In this document: positions 1-6,330 of the stretch, piece by piece | Layout of the letters: the number at the start of each line of letters is the position of its first letter | Position numbering within the stretch: the first letter of the stretch is position 1 | Source of the DNA: JBEINZ01 sp040377825 | GTDB taxonomy: Bacteria; Pseudomonadota; Alphaproteobacteria; Rhizobiales; Ancalomicrobiaceae | Reading direction: 5' to 3' | DNA: 6,424 nt | Assembly: GCA_040377825.1 (NCBI GenBank) | Contig: JBEINZ010000186.1 | Coordinates: 1-6,424 of the forward strand | The notes under the pieces: model-generated | Database searches by the model: none | Told to the model about the DNA's origin: nothing | The model's input: only the letters and a program-made list of their open reading frames with translations | Made by a program: the position numbers and the translations under genes

Positions 1-524
1 ACCGCGCGGAACTTGAGTTCACCGGAACCTTCCACGGTGTGGAAAAAAATGCCGTTGAGATAATAGCGGGTTTCCTCGGTGGAGATCGCGAACTGAGTTC
101 GATCGACCAATCGTTTCAGATCCGCTGCCGCCAATGTGAAGCGATGCGAGAACGTGCCCGTCGCCAAGTCCGGGAAGTCCGTTTCCGGCAGCATTTGAAG
201 CGCGAATTTCGAACGCCCGGACTTTAAATCCAACGTCGAGCCGTCTGCCCGCGTGCTGAGTTCGATCTGGGCCCCGTCGGGTAGCTTGCGGACGATATCG
301 TAGAGCATATGGGCAGGGACCGTCGTGGCACCACGCTCGGAGATCACGGCAGGAACGGCTTCCGCAACCTCGATGTCCAGGTCCGTGGCCTTAAGCCGCA
401 GGTCCGTACCGTCCGCGCGTAGCAACACGTTCGACAGGATCGGAATCGTGTTTCGGCGTTCGACCACGCGTTGGACATGGCTGAGACTCTTCAAAAGATG
501 AGCCCGCTCGACTGTAACTTTCAT
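1..524 (-). CDS. dnaN: DNA polymerase III subunit beta (sliding clamp), N-terminal part, cut by window edge
   Basis: This is the ring-shaped clamp that tethers the replicative DNA polymerase to DNA and acts as a docking platform for repair and replication factors in the cytoplasm. Translating the minus strand from 524 gives 174 open codons up to the window edge. The start MKVTVERAHLLKSL, then RRNTIPILSNVLL (about residues 23-35), LKATDLDIEV (44-53), RSKFALQMLPETDFP (104-118) and ISTEETRYYLNGIFF (147-161), is the classic beta-clamp pattern. It covers domain I and the start of domain II. About half of the usual 370-odd residues are missing off the left edge. The ATG at 524 matches the family N-terminus, but only a weak GGA precedes it. 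The nearest upstream gene on this strand is a DUF1330 gene 189 bp away, not dnaA. Confidence 0.96.
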   Translation of the reverse strand, partial: MKVTVERAHLLKSLSHVQRVVERRNTIPILSNVLLRADGTDLRLKATDLDIEVAEAVPAVISERGATTVPAHMLYDIVRKLPDGAQIELSTRADGSTLDLKSGRSKFALQMLPETDFPDLATGTFSHRFTLAAADLKRLVDRTQFAISTEETRYYLNGIFFHTVEGSGELKFRA

Positions 525-713
525 GATGACGTCCGAACTCTGATTTTCTAGCGGCCCATCGATCAGGCAGGCCGGTCGGTGAGCGGTCCAACGCGGACCC
601 GGGTCGGGAAACTTGGCGTCAAAGCCCACGTATGGCAAGAGGCTGCGGCGTTGAGAGCGAGATTCACCACGGCCCAAGGCATCTCAAGCACCAACTTTGT
701 CGATGTTGCAGCG

Positions 714-1019
714 TCAAGCTGGCTGTGGACCGTCGTAGCCCTCGACAATCGCTAAATCGACAAGGGCTCCCCTGTCTCTGACTTCGGCGGCCGCCTGATA
801 CTCCGGAGATTTGACGCAGGCGAGCGCGCGCTCGTAGCTGTCGAATTCGATGACGACGGTTCGCGAGCGCCATGTTCCGGACATGACCTCGAATGAGCCG
901 CCCCGCACAAGGAAAACACCCCCGAACTGTGCGAAAACTGGAGCGTTCAGTTGGCGGTACCGTGCGTAAGCCTCTTCGTCGGTAACACCCAACTTCGCAA
1001 CCCAATATCCCCTGGGCAT
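714..1019 (-). CDS. DUF1330 family protein (small alpha/beta-barrel-like protein)
   Basis: This is a 101-residue soluble protein of the DUF1330 family, which is predicted to adopt a dimeric ferredoxin-like alpha/beta fold. No reaction is firmly established for the family. Recognisable family features are the N-terminal GYWVAKLGVTDEEAY (residues 4-18), the glycine-rich FLVRGGSFEVMSGTW (36-50), the core RTVVIEFDSYERALACV (53-69), SPEYQ (71-75) and the C-terminal IVEGYDG (91-97). The length is normal for the family, and no signal peptide or membrane segment is seen. The ATG at 1019 is supported by GAGGA on the minus strand at 1032-1028, 8 nt upstream. The gene sits alone between the DUF2336 gene (154 bp upstream) and dnaN (189 bp downstream), all on the same strand. 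The spacing does not show that it belongs to an operon with either. Confidence 0.9.
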   Translation of the reverse strand: MPRGYWVAKLGVTDEEAYARYRQLNAPVFAQFGGVFLVRGGSFEVMSGTWRSRTVVIEFDSYERALACVKSPEYQAAAEVRDRGALVDLAIVEGYDGPQPA

Positions 1020-1157
1020 CTCAATGTTCCTCTTTCTTCAACCCGCAAAACGATGGTCTGCGTCATTGGCTCATACACGATTAGAGCTTAGACGATAGGG
1101 TTGGAACCGGAAGCGATATTGAAGCTGCCGAGCTGCGTTTGCCGCAGAGTCTCAGCA

Positions 1158-1185
1158 GTCAGGCGTCAGAAACTCAGCGCCTGAC
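1158..1185 (-). terminator. Inverted repeat straddling the DUF2336 stop codon (possible transcript-end hairpin)
   Basis: GTCAGGCG (1158-1165) and CGCCTGAC (1178-1185) are perfect 8-bp inverted arms around a 12-nt loop. The TGA stop codon of the DUF2336 gene (1176-1174) lies in the loop. No T-run follows on the minus strand, so a canonical intrinsic terminator is not supported. A transcript-stabilising or weak termination hairpin is possible, and chance is also possible. Confidence 0.3.
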
Positions 1186-2247
1186 GGATCTGTGATTGCG
1201 AGCTTGATGAAAACGTAGGGCACTGGTTGCAGTTTCTTTGCTCAAATCGCGATATTCCATTAACATGGCCTCGCAAATGGGGCGCGACAGCGAAAGGCGC
1301 ATGGCCCGAGCGCGCGTCATTTCCGCATAGGTTGAAAGCGACATATCCAGACGCCGGCAAATGGCGGCGATCGCGGTGCCGGTTGGCTTGTTCATGGCAT
1401 TGGCGACGTGGGCCTCGTCGACATCGGTCAGATCGGCAAGAACGAAGTGTAGGTCGAGGGTCCTTGCGTTGCTCAGGAGCGTTAGGACGACGTCGTCTAT
1501 GGATCGACGATTGCGTCGGATGTCGAGCGTCATTTCTTGGGCTTCGGCGCGATTGCGTTCGTCGATTTCCCGTGCCGCGGCCATGTTCTGGGTCACATCC
1601 GCAACAATTGCGCCAATCCTATCAGCGTCGTGGCGCATCATGGCAGCCAACCGTTTCATCGCCGCTGGGCTCACGATCCGTATGATTGCTTCAACAATGT
1701 GCGCCGGCAAATCCGTGCGAAGCGCAAGCGCTTCAGCCAAGAGTGCGTTGCCGGCGGCGCGGTCGGCAAGCAAGGCCATGCCGCGTCCCGAAAAGCGGGC
1801 GCCATGATTGCGGGTTACGGTCTGGAGGACCGCTTCTCCACCGTGATCCACGAGCGCGTCCGTCACGATCTCTGGAAGATTCACCCGACGCGCGATCGCC
1901 ATGCGATGATCGTCGGTTTTGCTGCCGGATAGATTGGCGAGGTCGTCGTCAGTAAGTGAATTGGAAAACTCCAGGATCGGCGTTGCCACCAACGGTTCGT
2001 CATCAGCCAATCGCAAAGCTAAAGCGCGCGGCGTCTGTTCGATTTTGGCGATGCGCGTCGAGGCATGAACGCGGTCGTCGATTGGCGCGGCCGTGAGCAA
2101 TTGGCACAGGATTTCGCCGAACAGTGTGGTCTCTCGATCATTATATCGATCGGCGCCAATGGCAAAGAGCTCGGATACCGCGCCGAACAACTCACGCTTA
2201 CTGTCTGGAGAACCTTGGCGCGCCATGTCGAGCAATCGATTAAACAT
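1174..2247 (-). CDS. DUF2336 domain-containing protein
   Basis: This 357-residue, mostly helical, apparently cytoplasmic protein matches the DUF2336 family, which is typical of Alphaproteobacteria and has no established biochemical function. The repeat-like helical motifs characteristic of the family are visible: LADDEPLVATPILEFSNSL (residues 80-98), a VNLPEIVTDALVDHG stretch (122-136) followed by VLQTVTRNHGARFS (140-153), and ALALRTDLPAHIVEAIIRI (173-191). These resemble degenerate HEAT-like units. The region around 222-255 (REIDERNRAEAQ) is charged and probably a long helix. No signal peptide or membrane segment is seen. The ATG at 2247 has AAGGG on the minus strand at 2261-2257, 9 nt upstream. 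It lies downstream of repeat A, which separates it from the SMP-30 gene, so it may have its own promoter. No function can be assigned from sequence. Confidence 0.88.
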   Translation of the reverse strand: MFNRLLDMARQGSPDSKRELFGAVSELFAIGADRYNDRETTLFGEILCQLLTAAPIDDRVHASTRIAKIEQTPRALALRLADDEPLVATPILEFSNSLTDDDLANLSGSKTDDHRMAIARRVNLPEIVTDALVDHGGEAVLQTVTRNHGARFSGRGMALLADRAAGNALLAEALALRTDLPAHIVEAIIRIVSPAAMKRLAAMMRHDADRIGAIVADVTQNMAAAREIDERNRAEAQEMTLDIRRNRRSIDDVVLTLLSNARTLDLHFVLADLTDVDEAHVANAMNKPTGTAIAAICRRLDMSLSTYAEMTRARAMRLSLSRPICEAMLMEYRDLSKETATSALRFHQARNHRSVRR

Positions 2248-2334
2248 TCCTGGTGGCCCTTTCGCATGGCGCGATCGGCAGTGTCCCAGAATTACGTTTC
2301 CGTTCGGTATATCCTTAAGCTAAATGAAATATGA

Positions 2335-2452
2335 CTAGAGCCTGTTCGGTTCGGATCGAAACGATCCGAACGAAATCGACCGGCTCAAGCTCATGACTCT
2401 GGAGCAATTCCTTATCGATCGGATGTACCCATCCGATCGAGATTTGTTCTAG
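2335..2452 (+). repeat. Composite palindromic intergenic repeat, copy A (two hairpins, CTAG at both ends)
   Basis: This 118-bp unit begins CTAGAGCCTGTTCGG and ends TTCTAG. Hairpin 1 has 10-bp perfect arms, GTTCGGATCG (2349-2358) and CGATCCGAAC (2362-2371), around AAA. A 30-nt linker follows. Hairpin 2 has 11-bp perfect arms, TCGATCGGATG (2415-2425) and CATCCGATCGA (2430-2440), around TACC. Copy B shares the layout with the same offsets in hairpin 1 and the linker. Copy C matches hairpin 2 in inverted orientation at 45 of 51 positions (2402-2452 against the reverse complement of 6374-6424). The unit fills most of the gap between the SMP-30 and DUF2336 genes and holds no credible coding sequence. 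The orientation is called plus by convention only. Confidence 0.88.
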
Positions 2453-2493
2453 GCGACCCCAACCGAGATTTCCATTCAGGTCGTCTTGACGAT

Positions 2494-3408
2494 TTAGAAT
2501 GTTCTCGCGCCATTGACCGAGAGATAAACCATATAGAGCGACGTTGTACCGCAAATGTACAAACGGTTTCGCTTTGGGCCGCCAAAGACCACGTTGGCGA
2601 CGACTTCCGGCACCTTAACCTTGCCGATCAAGGTTCCGTCTGGGTCGTAACAATGAACACCGTCTCCAGCCGACGTCCAAATCCTGCCGTCTTCGTCGAG
2701 TCTGAAGCCGTCGAACAGTCCTGCGGTCGACTCGGCGAAAACTTTACCCCCCGATAGCGTGCCGTTTTCATGCACGTCGAACACCCGAATATGTTTCGGA
2801 CCCGCGGGATCGTGGCTTGCGCCCGTGTCTACGATATAGAGCTTGGTCTCATCCACGGAAAAGGCGATGCCGTTCGGCTTATCGAAGTCATCGGCTACGA
2901 TCGTGATCTGGCCGGACTTTCCGTCAACGCGGTAGACGTTGTTTCGGCCGATCTCGCTCGGCGACTTATCCCCTTCATAATCGGATAGGATCCCATAGGG
3001 CGGATCCGTGAACCAGATCGAGCCGTCCGACTTTACGACGACGTCGTTGGGACTGTTCAACCGCTTTCCTTGATAGGAATCAGCGATGACCGTGATGGAG
3101 CCGTCGTGCTCCGTGCGCGAGACGCGGCGGCCGCCATGCTCGCACGTGACCAGTCGTCCCTCGCGGTCAACGGTATTGCCGTTAGAGTTGCCGGCGGGCT
3201 GCCTGAATACGCTGACGTTGCCGTCGGTTTCGTCGTACCGCAGCATTCGGTTGTTTGGAATATCGGACCAAACTACGTAGCGCCCGGACGGAAAATAGGC
3301 CGGACCCTCAGCCCAGCGACACCCAGTCCAAAGCCGATCGACATGAGCGGTCCCATTGAAGAGATTGTTGAATCGGGGATCGAGCACGATGTAATCCGAC
3401 GCTGCCAT
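2494..3408 (-). CDS. SMP-30/gluconolactonase/LRE family protein (putative metal-dependent lactonase)
   Basis: This 304-residue six-bladed beta-propeller protein belongs to the SMP-30/gluconolactonase family, whose members hydrolyse sugar or other lactones using one divalent metal ion. The expected metal ligands are present: Glu34 in RWAEGPAYFP, Asn179 in KPNGIAFS and Asp233 in LFDGFRLDEDGRIW. The substrate-side Asn121 lies in LNSPNDVVV, followed by DGSIWFTDPPYGI (128-140). The length is normal and no signal peptide is seen, so it is probably cytoplasmic. The ATG at 3408 has AAGGAAA on the minus strand at 3422-3416, about 9 nt upstream. It starts 114 bp after the kinase stop codon on the same strand, so co-transcription is possible but unproven. 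The actual lactone substrate cannot be inferred. A non-enzymatic family member is less likely because all ligands are kept. Confidence 0.9.
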   Translation of the reverse strand: MAASDYIVLDPRFNNLFNGTAHVDRLWTGCRWAEGPAYFPSGRYVVWSDIPNNRMLRYDETDGNVSVFRQPAGNSNGNTVDREGRLVTCEHGGRRVSRTEHDGSITVIADSYQGKRLNSPNDVVVKSDGSIWFTDPPYGILSDYEGDKSPSEIGRNNVYRVDGKSGQITIVADDFDKPNGIAFSVDETKLYIVDTGASHDPAGPKHIRVFDVHENGTLSGGKVFAESTAGLFDGFRLDEDGRIWTSAGDGVHCYDPDGTLIGKVKVPEVVANVVFGGPKRNRLYICGTTSLYMVYLSVNGARTF

Positions 3409-3430
3409 ATTGGTGTTTCCTTTTAGGTCG

Positions 3431-3449
3431 CGCCCCTTCCACGGGGGCG
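3431..3449. other. GC-rich hairpin between the kinase and the SMP-30 gene
   Basis: CGCCCC (3431-3436) and GGGGCG (3444-3449) form a perfect 6-bp stem with a 7-nt loop. It lies 73 nt after the kinase stop codon and 22 nt before the SMP-30 start, close to that gene's Shine-Dalgarno sequence. No T-run follows on either strand, so it does not look like an intrinsic terminator. It could be a processing or RBS-proximal structure, or chance in GC-rich DNA. Confidence 0.25.
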
Positions 3450-3522
3450 TCGCGGTGTCATCGTCCCCGAAACGCGAGCAACGTCAAGCGGCACGATCGC
3501 GGTTGGGGAACACTTTTGGCCG

Positions 3523-5178
3523 TCATTCGGCCGACACGATATAGGTTTTGGGAAATCGCAACGTCCACTCGATCCCACCGGGCAGAAACCGCAGATCGGA
3601 AGAACCCTCGATGGCGCGCGGCACGAGGCGTTCAATCATGGTGCGCCCGAAGCCCTTGCGAATTGGCTGCGAAACCACCGGTCCCCCAGTTTCCCGCCAC
3701 GTTATCTCAAATAGGCTATCATCGATACTTGAGCGGCCCCATCGCACGGTCACTCGGCCGTTGGCATTGGCGAAAGCTCCGTATTTTGTCGCGTTCGTCG
3801 CAAGCTCATGGAGCGCGAGAGCGACGTTTTGCGCAGCTTCTGGGCTTAGCATGCCCGCTTCACCGCGCGCATCGACGCGTTCGTCGGCCTTGGCCATGAC
3901 ATGGCCGAGCTGTGTGTCGACGAGTTCCTCAATCGAAGCCCCGCGCCAGCTTTCATCGGCGAGAACGTCGTGAGCGCGTGCCAATGCCTGGAGTCGAGCG
4001 CCAAAACGTTCAACGAAGACAGGCAAAGTGTCCACGGTCTGCGCTGTCTGGCGAGCGATGCCTAGCACGACCGTAAGCAGGTTCTTGGAGCGATGCGTAA
4101 GCTCGCGCATGACAAACCGCAGCTGTTGTTCATATTCCTTACGCTCGGTGATATCGATCGCCATACAGTTTACGCCCGTGGTTCGTCCGCGTTCGAATAG
4201 CGGATCGACCCGAATGTCGAACCAACGAAGTTTGCCATTGATTCGCATCGATGATTCCAGGCGCGTCGGAACGCCCGTTTCAATGACCCGCATCTTCGGA
4301 GCCTGAACCAATCTTAAGCTTTGCTCGGAGAGGACATCTGAGTCAGAGTAACCGAGAAAATCCTCCACCTTTGTGCCTTGAGGCGGATTGTAAACCCAGG
4401 TGTAGCGAAGGTCCGTATCTTGCCGATACATGGTGATGTTCGACCCTTCGAGAGTGGCGTCGAAACGCTGATTGGCCTCCGCGAGCGCTTGCGTGACTTG
4501 TTCGAGCGTCGCCGCGCGTCGATGTTCCTCCGTGAAATTGACGAGGACCGAGACGACGCCATCGATGTTTTCCGCCGTGCTCATCAAAGGGATGGTGTGG
4601 ATACGAAACCACGCGCGTGGTCGCCCGGGCGCGGACAGTTCCACTTCGCCGCTGGCCGGTTCGCCGCTCGTCAACACGGATTGCTTGATTTCGCTCAGAT
4701 AATTCGCTGCGTCTCCGGGCAGAACTTCACGATCGGTTCGACCGATTATCGCCTCGGGCTTTCGTCCTAGCGGTGGATTAATGATCCATCGGCACCTTAA
4801 GTCAGGCCCGTCTGTCATCACGCAAATATCTGCGGCATTCAAAATATGGGTGAACGATTGCGTCGCAAAATGATCATTACGGCTAATCGGCCGGGCCGCC
4901 ACACCCTCCGTGGAGCCGAAACTTCGAAATGACAAAATTGCGACCGCCACGGCCATCGTTCCGGCAATGCACCAAAGTGCTACGGCAACCGACGGCCAAA
5001 CGAGTACGGCAACACCCGATAACGCTGCCGCGCCGAACGCGACACCCAACGCTGGCCTGCCGCTTGTTGCAAAACTGGATCGCGTGAGCACCACACCGGC
5101 GAGAATCGAGAAACCTACGATCATGAGGGCTGCACCCACGACACGCAGCTCGCTCAGGTATGGTAAATCCTCCAACAC
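3523..5178 (-). CDS. HWE-family sensor histidine kinase with three membrane segments and two PAS domains
   Basis: This 551-residue inner-membrane sensor kinase autophosphorylates a histidine and is expected to pass phosphate to a response regulator, plausibly the neighbouring PhyR. Three hydrophobic segments lie at about residues 12-31, 43-61 and 65-84. Two PAS domains follow (about 108-218 and 238-348). Both carry the related motifs RWIINPPLG (130-138) and TWVYNPPQG (260-268), which suggests internal duplication. The phosphoacceptor is His362 in ELTHRSKNLLTVVLGIA. The ATPase domain has the HWE hallmarks: ALALHELATNATKYGA (453-468, with His457, Glu458, Asn462 and Lys465), WRE (494-496) and GFG (509-511). 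No receiver domain is attached. The start is GTG at 5178, with no clear Shine-Dalgarno upstream; GGAGGA occurs inside codons 2-4, so the exact start is uncertain. It lies 236 bp downstream of phyR, with repeat B between them. Confidence 0.93.
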   Translation of the reverse strand: MLEDLPYLSELRVVGAALMIVGFSILAGVVLTRSSFATSGRPALGVAFGAAALSGVAVLVWPSVAVALWCIAGTMAVAVAILSFRSFGSTEGVAARPISRNDHFATQSFTHILNAADICVMTDGPDLRCRWIINPPLGRKPEAIIGRTDREVLPGDAANYLSEIKQSVLTSGEPASGEVELSAPGRPRAWFRIHTIPLMSTAENIDGVVSVLVNFTEEHRRAATLEQVTQALAEANQRFDATLEGSNITMYRQDTDLRYTWVYNPPQGTKVEDFLGYSDSDVLSEQSLRLVQAPKMRVIETGVPTRLESSMRINGKLRWFDIRVDPLFERGRTTGVNCMAIDITERKEYEQQLRFVMRELTHRSKNLLTVVLGIARQTAQTVDTLPVFVERFGARLQALARAHDVLADESWRGASIEELVDTQLGHVMAKADERVDARGEAGMLSPEAAQNVALALHELATNATKYGAFANANGRVTVRWGRSSIDDSLFEITWRETGGPVVSQPIRKGFGRTMIERLVPRAIEGSSDLRFLPGGIEWTLRFPKTYIVSAE

Positions 5179-5201
5179 AACGGCACCCGAAGTTCTTTTG
5201 T

Positions 5202-5313
5202 CTAGAGCCTGTCCCGTTTGGATCGAAGCGATCCGAACAAAAAAGACTGGTTCAGGTTATTGAATCCGGAGCATTTCCGGATCGGATGATTCCATCCAAT
5301 GGGGAAATGCTCT
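5202..5313 (+). repeat. Composite palindromic intergenic repeat, copy B
   Basis: This unit begins CTAGAGCCTGTCCCG. Hairpin 1 pairs 5216-5225 with 5229-5238 (one G-T pair) around AAG. After a 30-nt linker identical in length to that of copy A (19 of 30 positions match, with several C/T differences), hairpin 2 starts at 5269. Its outer arms GAGCATTTCC (5269-5278) and GGAAATGCTC (5303-5312) are perfect, and its inner arms GGATG (5284-5288) and CATCC (5293-5297) close an ATTC loop; a few mismatches lie between them. The right end lacks the terminal CTAG seen in copy A. It lies 23 nt upstream of the kinase start, so a phyR-kinase readthrough transcript would contain it. Confidence 0.85.
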
Positions 5314-5414
5314 TGGCGTTGGCATACGCCATGTGCCATCGGAATAAACGGCTGTACGAGCCCACGAGCCCATTCTTTTGATCTTAGGAAATCTGAGGCT
5401 CTTTCGATGGATTA

Positions 5415-6206
5415 CTATGCGGCTCGCGACGTCGCGACCGCTTCAAAGAATAGGGCCTGTCCGATCACGGCCTTTACCATGTCCTGGCGGAATGGCTTCG
5501 TAACGAGAAATGTCGGCTCCGGTCTCTGTCCGGTCAGTAGATATTCAGGATAGGCCGTAATGAATATAACGGGCACGCCAAATGACTGAAGAATATCATT
5601 AACCGCTTCGAGGCCAGAACTCCCGTCGGCCAATTGTATGTCAGCAAGCACAAGTCCCGGTCTATCTTTTAAAGCCATCTGAACGGCTTCGTCGCGCGTG
5701 CGTGCGTTGCCAATAACTTTATGACCTAGCCCTTCAACCAAGCTTTCAAGATCCATTGCAATGATTGGCTCATCCTCAACAACGAGGACGTTCGTCGCAA
5801 CTTGATCGGAAATTTGACGCCCCGCCTCCGCCAGCAAGGCGAGGAGCTCACCGGCACCGACACCGAGAATGTCAGCTGCTTCCGAAGGCTCGAAACCCTC
5901 AAGCGCGGTCAGGAGAAACGCTTGCCTAGGCTTTGGCGTAAGGCCGTCGAGCCGTCGATCCGCTCCCACAAGTTTTGATCGGATACGTTCTGCGGCAAGT
6001 GGCCGCTGTTCATTCCAAACTTTCGTGAACAGGGCATAGACCGCCACCCGAACGTCTTCGCCTTGGTCGATCTGGAACGGTTCGGCGACCAGGGCTTCGA
6101 GCATTTTCGTAACATATCGATCACCAACCTCTTGATCGCCCACCAACGCGCGCGCGTACCGCCGCAGATAAGGCAATTGCGGCGCAATCCTTGAGGCGAC
6201 CGACAT
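5415..6206 (-). CDS. phyR: PhyR-type response regulator, general stress response anti-anti-sigma factor
   Basis: PhyR is the cytoplasmic switch of the alphaproteobacterial general stress response. When phosphorylated, its sigma-like domain captures the anti-sigma factor NepR and frees the sigma factor EcfG. The 263-residue product starts MSVASRIAPQLPYLRRYARAL, a typical PhyR N-terminus. A sigma2-like region (about 1-65) and a sigma4-like region (about 85-135, with LTPKPRQAFLLTALEGFEPSEA) precede a receiver domain (about 138-255). The receiver has Glu144, Asp145 and Glu146, phosphoacceptor Asp189 in LADIQL, Thr217 in the diagnostic FITAYPEYLLTG, and Lys237 in TKPF. The ATG at 6206 is chosen because GGAG lies 7 nt upstream, the family begins here, and the longer in-frame start at 6278 falls upstream of the predicted promoter. 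An EcfG-type promoter precedes it. Confidence 0.96.
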   Translation of the reverse strand: MSVASRIAPQLPYLRRYARALVGDQEVGDRYVTKMLEALVAEPFQIDQGEDVRVAVYALFTKVWNEQRPLAAERIRSKLVGADRRLDGLTPKPRQAFLLTALEGFEPSEAADILGVGAGELLALLAEAGRQISDQVATNVLVVEDEPIIAMDLESLVEGLGHKVIGNARTRDEAVQMALKDRPGLVLADIQLADGSSGLEAVNDILQSFGVPVIFITAYPEYLLTGQRPEPTFLVTKPFRQDMVKAVIGQALFFEAVATSRAA

Positions 6207-6213
6207 GGATACA

Positions 6214-6217
6214 CTCC
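6214..6217 (-). promoter_or_regulatory. Shine-Dalgarno sequence that fixes the phyR start
   Basis: GGAG on the minus strand (6217-6214) sits 7 nt before the ATG at 6206. Upstream in-frame ATGs at 6236 and 6278 have no comparable site. This supports the 263-residue PhyR over the 287-residue reading. Confidence 0.75.
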
Positions 6218-6247
6218 GACTGTTGTTAAGTTCCATAATTTGAATAT

Positions 6248-6272
6248 AACGCCATTCATTGCTCTCGGTTCC
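6248..6272 (-). promoter_or_regulatory. EcfG-type (general stress sigma) promoter for phyR
   Basis: On the minus strand GGAAC (6272-6268) is followed by a 16-nt spacer and CGTT (6251-6248). This is an exact match to the GGAAC-N16/17-CGTT pattern recognised by EcfG-type sigma factors in Alphaproteobacteria. The start of transcription would fall near 6240, giving a leader of roughly 35 nt before the phyR ATG at 6206. It implies positive feedback, with EcfG activating the gene for its own activator. Confidence 0.82.
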
Positions 6273-6303
6273 CATCAAAGCGATTCGCGTGAAACTGAAG
6301 CGG

Positions 6304-6328
6304 GGAACCCAAATCTGTGGGAGACGTT
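6304..6328 (+). promoter_or_regulatory. EcfG-type promoter pointing rightward, out of the window
   Basis: On the plus strand GGAAC (6304-6308), a 16-nt spacer and CGTT (6325-6328) again match the EcfG promoter pattern exactly. The motif is back to back with the phyR promoter, with 31 bp between the two -35 elements. No plus-strand gene follows within the window. The expected target is a divergent gene beyond 6424, most plausibly nepR-ecfG. Confidence 0.78.
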
Positions 6329-6330
6329 TT

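Noticed and set aside
563..748. 61-residue minus-strand ORF between dnaN and the DUF1330 gene
   Set aside because: It overlaps the 3' end of the DUF1330 gene, has no recognisable domain or convincing ribosome binding site, and looks like a chance open frame.
664..1005. 113-residue minus-strand ORF in the DUF1330 region
   Set aside because: It is an alternate-frame shadow of the DUF1330 gene, with an arginine-rich, low-plausibility product.
1227..1955. Several plus-strand ORFs of 89-152 residues
   Set aside because: They are antisense to the DUF2336 gene and have the biased composition expected of reversed GC-rich codons. No domains are recognised.
2415..2440. Repeat hairpins as intrinsic terminators
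   Set aside because: The stems are strong, but no T-run follows on either strand in copies A or B, so canonical termination is not supported.
2315..2554. 79-residue minus-strand ORF spanning repeat A
   Set aside because: It overlaps the end of the SMP-30 gene in another frame and most of it is repeat sequence.
5160..5381. 73-residue plus-strand ORF
   Set aside because: It runs through repeat B and the kinase 5' end, has no ribosome binding site and no family resemblance.
6207..6278. N-terminal extension of PhyR (24 residues) from ATG 6278
   Set aside because: It has no ribosome binding site, lies upstream of the predicted promoter elements, and the family N-terminus begins at the ATG at 6206.
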